Source: Candidatus Falkowiibacteriota bacterium (GTDB taxonomy: Bacteria > Patescibacteriota > Patescibacteriia > Patescibacteriales > GWE2-39-37). Taken from it: a DNA stretch of 7,217 bases. Below are positions 4,872 through 7,217 of the stretch, piece after piece. Under the pieces are notes generated by a model. That model searched no databases. It was not told the DNA's origin and saw only the letters and a list, made by a program, of their open reading frames with translations. Position numbers and translations under genes: made by a program. Position 1 is the first letter of the stretch; each line of letters starts with the position of its first letter. Location: NCBI GenBank assembly GCA_013335665.1, contig JAAXVE010000042.1, positions 1 through 7,217 on the forward strand, in the 5' to 3' direction.

Positions 4872-5810
4872 ATGAGATCATTACAAATTAATAAATATGG
4901 CGGAAATGAAGTTGTTGAATTAAATTTGGAAGCCCGGAAGCCATCCTTAACTTCAGAAACCGTCTTGGTTGAAGTTTTGGCCGCAGGAGTTAACCCGATT
5001 GATTGGAAAATACGTCAAGGATATTTGGCACAGATGTTGCCGTTGGAGTTTCCAGTTACCTTAGGCGGAGATTTTTCCGGGCGTATCAGTGCAGTCGGTG
5101 AAAAAGTCGCTGGTTTGAAAGTTGGTGACGAAGTGTATGGCCAGGCCGGGGTTTTGTTGGGTGGCAACGGTTCTTTTGCCGAGAGCATACTTGTGTCGCC
5201 AGCTAACCTGGCTAAAAAGCCGAATAGCGTCGACATGATTGAAGCCGCTGCCTTGCCATTGGCGGGAGTTAGTGCAGTGCAGTCGCTGTATGAGCAGCTT
5301 GCCCTTAAAAAGGAACAGTCCATCCTAATTCACGGCGGCGCAGGAGGCATCGGTTCTTATGCCGTGCAAATAGCAAAAAACATCGGTGCTAAAGTCTACG
5401 CCACAGCAAAGACAGCTGACCTGGAGTATGTGAAGAGTTTAGGCGCGGATGAAGCGATTGATTATCGAACGCAAAAATTTGAAGAAGTCATAAAAGACCT
5501 GGATGCCGTCTTTGATACGGTCGGTGGCAACTCCTACGCTAAGTCTTTTCAAGTGATAAAGCGCGGTGGAGTAATTAATTCGATGGTTGAGCAGCCTAAT
5601 GAAGATTTAGCAAAACAATATGGAGTGAGGGCTCTCAATCAGTTCACCCAAGTTAATACCGGACGTTTAGATACACTGGCGAAACTTGTAGACCAAGGAG
5701 TGGTCAAGGTGCACATTGAAAAAACTTTCGGTTTAGAGCAAGGCTCGGAAGCGCTTGCTTATCTGGAAGAAAAACACCCCAACGGAAAAATTGTAATAAA
5801 GATAAAGTAA
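4872..5810 (+). CDS. Zinc-free MDR oxidoreductase, NAD(P)H:quinone reductase-like
   Basis: This 312-residue medium-chain dehydrogenase/reductase of the quinone oxidoreductase branch probably uses NADPH to reduce quinones or other reactive enones. The N-terminal GroES-like domain (about 1-125) shows AAGVNPIDWKIRQG (37-50), LGGDFSGRISAVG (64-76) and LKVGDEVYG (82-90). The catalytic-zinc ligands and structural-zinc cysteines of alcohol dehydrogenases are absent; the protein contains no cysteine at all. The Rossmann domain has HGGAGGIGSYAVQIAK (154-169), with GGAGGIG as nucleotide loop, then SLGADEAIDYR and VFDTVGG, all typical of this branch. The end HPNGKIVIKI corresponds to the H-x-x-GK-(I/V)-V-(I/L) close. 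Length is normal. It is divergent from the single-cysteine HxlR regulator and ends in a shared terminator with the Nudix gene. The cysteine-free sequence would suit an enzyme working with thiol-reactive substrates, but that is inference. The exact substrate is unknown. Confidence 0.92.
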   Translation: MRSLQINKYGGNEVVELNLEARKPSLTSETVLVEVLAAGVNPIDWKIRQGYLAQMLPLEFPVTLGGDFSGRISAVGEKVAGLKVGDEVYGQAGVLLGGNGSFAESILVSPANLAKKPNSVDMIEAAALPLAGVSAVQSLYEQLALKKEQSILIHGGAGGIGSYAVQIAKNIGAKVYATAKTADLEYVKSLGADEAIDYRTQKFEEVIKDLDAVFDTVGGNSYAKSFQVIKRGGVINSMVEQPNEDLAKQYGVRALNQFTQVNTGRLDTLAKLVDQGVVKVHIEKTFGLEQGSEALAYLEEKHPNGKIVIKIK

Positions 5811-5826
5811 TAGATTGTCCATAAAG

Positions 5827-5851
5827 AAAACCGGCCGATGTGCCGGTTTTT
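5827..5851. terminator. Bidirectional terminator between oxidoreductase and Nudix genes
   Basis: Arms AAAACCGGC (5827-5835) and GCCGGTTTT (5842-5850) pair perfectly around a 6-nt loop. Five T (5847-5851) follow on the plus strand, and four T then CTTT on the minus strand. It starts 16 nt after the oxidoreductase stop and abuts the Nudix stop. Confidence 0.85.
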
Positions 5852-5852
5852 G

Positions 5853-6362
5853 TTATGGTTTAATCATATTGAGATAATCCGATAACGCTTTGCGTTGAGA
5901 TTCAAAAGCTAGTTCATCTAGTGGGAGTTTTTCAGGCTTAAAAAATCTGCCTTCAGAAAACTCTTCGATATGGCTGATAGATAGGCATTTATCTTCAGAG
6001 ATCCTGGCTATTAAAAAGATGTCCAGCGGGTAATATTCAAGACCCTTGTATGGGTATATGTTTGGATATGAGCAAAAGAGTTTGACTTCGTCCAAGTCAA
6101 TGCCTAACTCCTCTTTTATTTCTCTTCGTGCACCATCTTCTGCTGATTCGTGGAATTCTATAAAACCTCCAGGCAGATCCCACAAGCCTTTACCTGGCTC
6201 ACGAGTTCGGCGACCAAGATAGACGTGGCCTTCCGGATTAATAAGAATGACGCCAGTTGCTGGGTTTGGCCCTGCGTAATAAGTGAAGTCGCAACTTTGA
6301 CAAGCATAACTGCTGTGACCTTCGGTAAGGTTGCCTTTGCATTTGGGGCAGAATAATGGCAT
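5853..6362 (-). CDS. Nudix hydrolase with N-terminal zinc ribbon
   Basis: Nudix enzymes hydrolyse nucleoside diphosphates linked to another group, often as housecleaning. The protein has 169 residues. A zinc ribbon with C5, C8, C21 and C24 (CPKC and CQSC) opens it. The Nudix fold starts at about 34 with PATGVILI, and GRRTREPGKGLWDLPGG leads into the Nudix box at 66-88. The box fits G-x5-E-x7-REU-x-EE-x-GU exactly: G66, E72, R80-E81-I82, E84-E85, G87-I88. The fold continues to about 150. The zinc ribbon recalls NADH pyrophosphatase NudC, but the SQPWPF substrate motif after the box is missing (SYPNIYPYKG is found), so NAD hydrolysis is not supported. A nucleotide-sugar or ADP-ribose-type substrate is possible. 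It has its own promoter with a perfect inverted repeat and no Shine-Dalgarno. Confidence 0.93.
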   Translation of the reverse strand: MPLFCPKCKGNLTEGHSSYACQSCDFTYYAGPNPATGVILINPEGHVYLGRRTREPGKGLWDLPGGFIEFHESAEDGARREIKEELGIDLDEVKLFCSYPNIYPYKGLEYYPLDIFLIARISEDKCLSISHIEEFSEGRFFKPEKLPLDELAFESQRKALSDYLNMIKP

Positions 6363-6370
6363 ATGATTCG

Positions 6371-6396
6371 GTTAATATTGTTAAGCCAATATTAAC
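6371..6396. repeat. Perfect 10-bp inverted repeat upstream of the Nudix gene
   Basis: GTTAATATTG (6371-6380) and CAATATTAAC (6387-6396) are perfect inverted arms with the 6-nt spacer TTAAGC. The repeat ends 8 nt before the Nudix start codon, and its distal arm contains the predicted -10. It fits an operator, and less well an mRNA hairpin, because the predicted transcript starts within the spacer. Confidence 0.6.
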
Positions 6397-6417
6397 ATTA
6401 ATCGAGTGGTTGGACAA
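6389..6417 (-). promoter_or_regulatory. Promoter of the Nudix gene
   Basis: On the minus strand TTGTCC (6417-6412) and TAATAT (6394-6389) are 17 bp apart, each with four of six matches. The predicted start is near 6382, giving a leader of about 20 nt. Confidence 0.45.
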
Positions 6418-6427
6418 ATCGGATTTT

Positions 6428-6456
6428 AAAAAAATAGCCCCGTGTTTTACGGGGCT
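6428..6456 (-). terminator. Rho-independent terminator after the M50 peptidase gene
   Basis: Arms AGCCCCGT (6436-6443) and ACGGGGCT (6449-6456) pair perfectly over 8 bp around a 5-nt loop. On the minus strand one base and then seven T (6434-6428) follow. It starts 5 nt past the peptidase stop, so the Nudix gene downstream is a separate transcription unit. Confidence 0.9.
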
Positions 6457-6461
6457 GGGCG

Positions 6462-7217
6462 TTAGAAAAAAGAAACGAAGTCGCAGATAAATGCAATGAT
6501 TATTAGGCTGGCAAAAAGGAAATGGCCAACTTTTGTCAGGTTGTTAATCAAGGCCTGGTTTTTAAGCCTAGCCATATAACCATTGGCAATTCTTCCTCCA
6601 TCAAGAAAGGAGAGCGGCATTGAATTTATCAGTGCTAAGCTCAGGGAAATGGTGCTGAAAAAATTAAGAGCATCACTCCAGTTTTTGATGTCTTTGGCAA
6701 AGCCAAAAATCGTTGCCGGCCCGCCCACAACGCCAAGGATTGAGTGTTTGACAAATGCAGAGTAGATAATCATGCCGAATATGTGTACAAAAGCGGCCCC
6801 GCCTATAACGGGAATGACATAACGGCAGTAAGTCTTTCTGAAAAAAACAAGAGGAGAGAGGCAGACCAGAATCCATCCGAACCAGGTAAAGGCGTAATTG
6901 CCAGTGATGGCCGAAGCGAGAAAAAGTCCGGCATAACCACAGCACATGTTTGCCCAGGCGCCGGCACCATAAATAAGTGCAGACTCCTCTGCTTTAAGCG
7001 ACAGCATGAGTTCGGCGCCTTTTGAGGTTGGCTTAACGTAGGCGCCCAGAAGAATTGGGGAGAGAGTGAAGTTCCAACGAAAATATTGGCTGTAGAATTT
7101 AATCGTCAGGGCAGGTAAAAAAGGAAGTCCTATCCCGAATTCGTCGATTTCTACTCCGGCCTTTCTCATGGCTACAGCATGACCGGCCTCATGGCAAACC
7201 ATTGCTACTACTAAAAT
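6462..7217 (-). CDS. M50 (site-2-protease-type) membrane zinc metallopeptidase, 5' partial
   Basis: This intramembrane protease of the S2P/RseP superfamily cleaves transmembrane segments of substrate proteins. The frame is open through the right edge, so 251 residues are visible. Numbered from that edge, residues 1-13 read ILVVAMVCHEAGH: hydrophobic helix plus the HExxH zinc site (H9, E10, H13). The segment from GVEIDEFGIG to LLGAYVKP is the conserved membrane-associated beta hairpin. GAGAWANM begins the next helix, VVGGPATIFG (about 163-172) matches the conserved GGP region, and NSMPLSFLDGG (198-208) supplies the third zinc ligand D206. A hydrophobic helix ends the protein. No PDZ domain is seen between the active-site halves, unlike RseP, and several hydrophobic stretches fill that region, so the substrate and role are open. 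The in-frame ATG at 7202 is not the start because the conserved helix continues upstream of it. Probably only a few N-terminal residues are missing. Confidence 0.92.
   Translation of the reverse strand: MLVVAMVCHEAGHAVAMRKAGVEIDEFGIGLPFLPALTIKFYSQYFRWNFTLSPILLGAYVKPTSKGAELMLSLKAEESALIYGAGAWANMCCGYAGLFLASAITGNYAFTWFGWILVCLSPLVFFRKTYCRYVIPVIGGAAFVHIFGMIIYSAFVKHSILGVVGGPATIFGFAKDIKNWSDALNFFSTISLSLALINSMPLSFLDGGRIANGYMARLKNQALINNLTKVGHFLFASLIIIAFICDFVSFF

Noticed and set aside
6744..7025. Plus-strand ORF of 93 codons opposite the M50 peptidase gene
   Set aside because: It is antisense to conserved membrane-protease sequence and has no recognisable motif.
1..7217. CRISPR array, tRNA, rRNA, insertion sequence or prophage elements
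   Set aside because: No spaced direct repeats, cloverleaf-like stretches, transposase motifs or terminal repeats were seen by eye; a covariance or repeat search was not possible.

Overview
The window holds nine protein-coding genes, two of them cut by its edges. It looks like the chromosome of a small-genome bacterium. The DNA is AT-rich and gene-dense, and the housekeeping-type promoters (TTGACA/TATAAT-like) and U-tract terminators are easy to see. A pyruvate kinase without its C-terminal domain, a membrane-anchored cytochrome b5 and start codons without recognisable Shine-Dalgarno sequences together suggest Patescibacteria (CPR, Saccharibacteria/Parcubacteria-like). That placement is inference and rests on no marker gene. 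The standard genetic code fits all genes, with TGA used once as a stop.

Layout. 3-884 (+): 3' part of a Y-family (DinB-like) translesion DNA polymerase. 976-2064 (+): short pyruvate kinase with its own promoter and a strong terminator. 2240-3010 (+): MerR-family regulator with a TipAS-type ligand domain, behind a classic 19-bp-spacer MerR promoter carrying a dyad. 3079-3480 (+): exported or membrane-anchored cytochrome b5. 3509-4279 (-): four-helix DUF4239 (bestrophin-like) membrane protein, convergent with the b5 gene through a shared terminator. 4433-4753 (-) and 4872-5810 (+): a divergent pair, a single-cysteine HxlR regulator and a zinc-free NAD(P)H:quinone oxidoreductase-like enzyme. 5853-6362 (-): zinc-ribbon Nudix hydrolase, convergent with the oxidoreductase. 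6462-7217 (-): site-2-protease-type M50 metallopeptidase running off the right edge.

How the parts fit. This is a stress and accessory segment, not one operon: nearly every gene has its own promoter and terminator. The clearest module is HxlR plus oxidoreductase. Two promoters face each other over the same 34 bp, and three evenly spaced TACA-N3-TGTA operator-like units cover them, so one regulator could switch both genes. By analogy with DUF24/HxlR quinone sensors such as YodB and QorR, the lone Cys11 probably senses electrophiles and the enzyme clears them. The second notable unit is the MerR-TipAS gene: its promoter geometry implies autoregulation and places the transcription start on the start codon, so the mRNA is probably leaderless. 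No single unprecedented system is evident. The most novel content is in the regulatory DNA.
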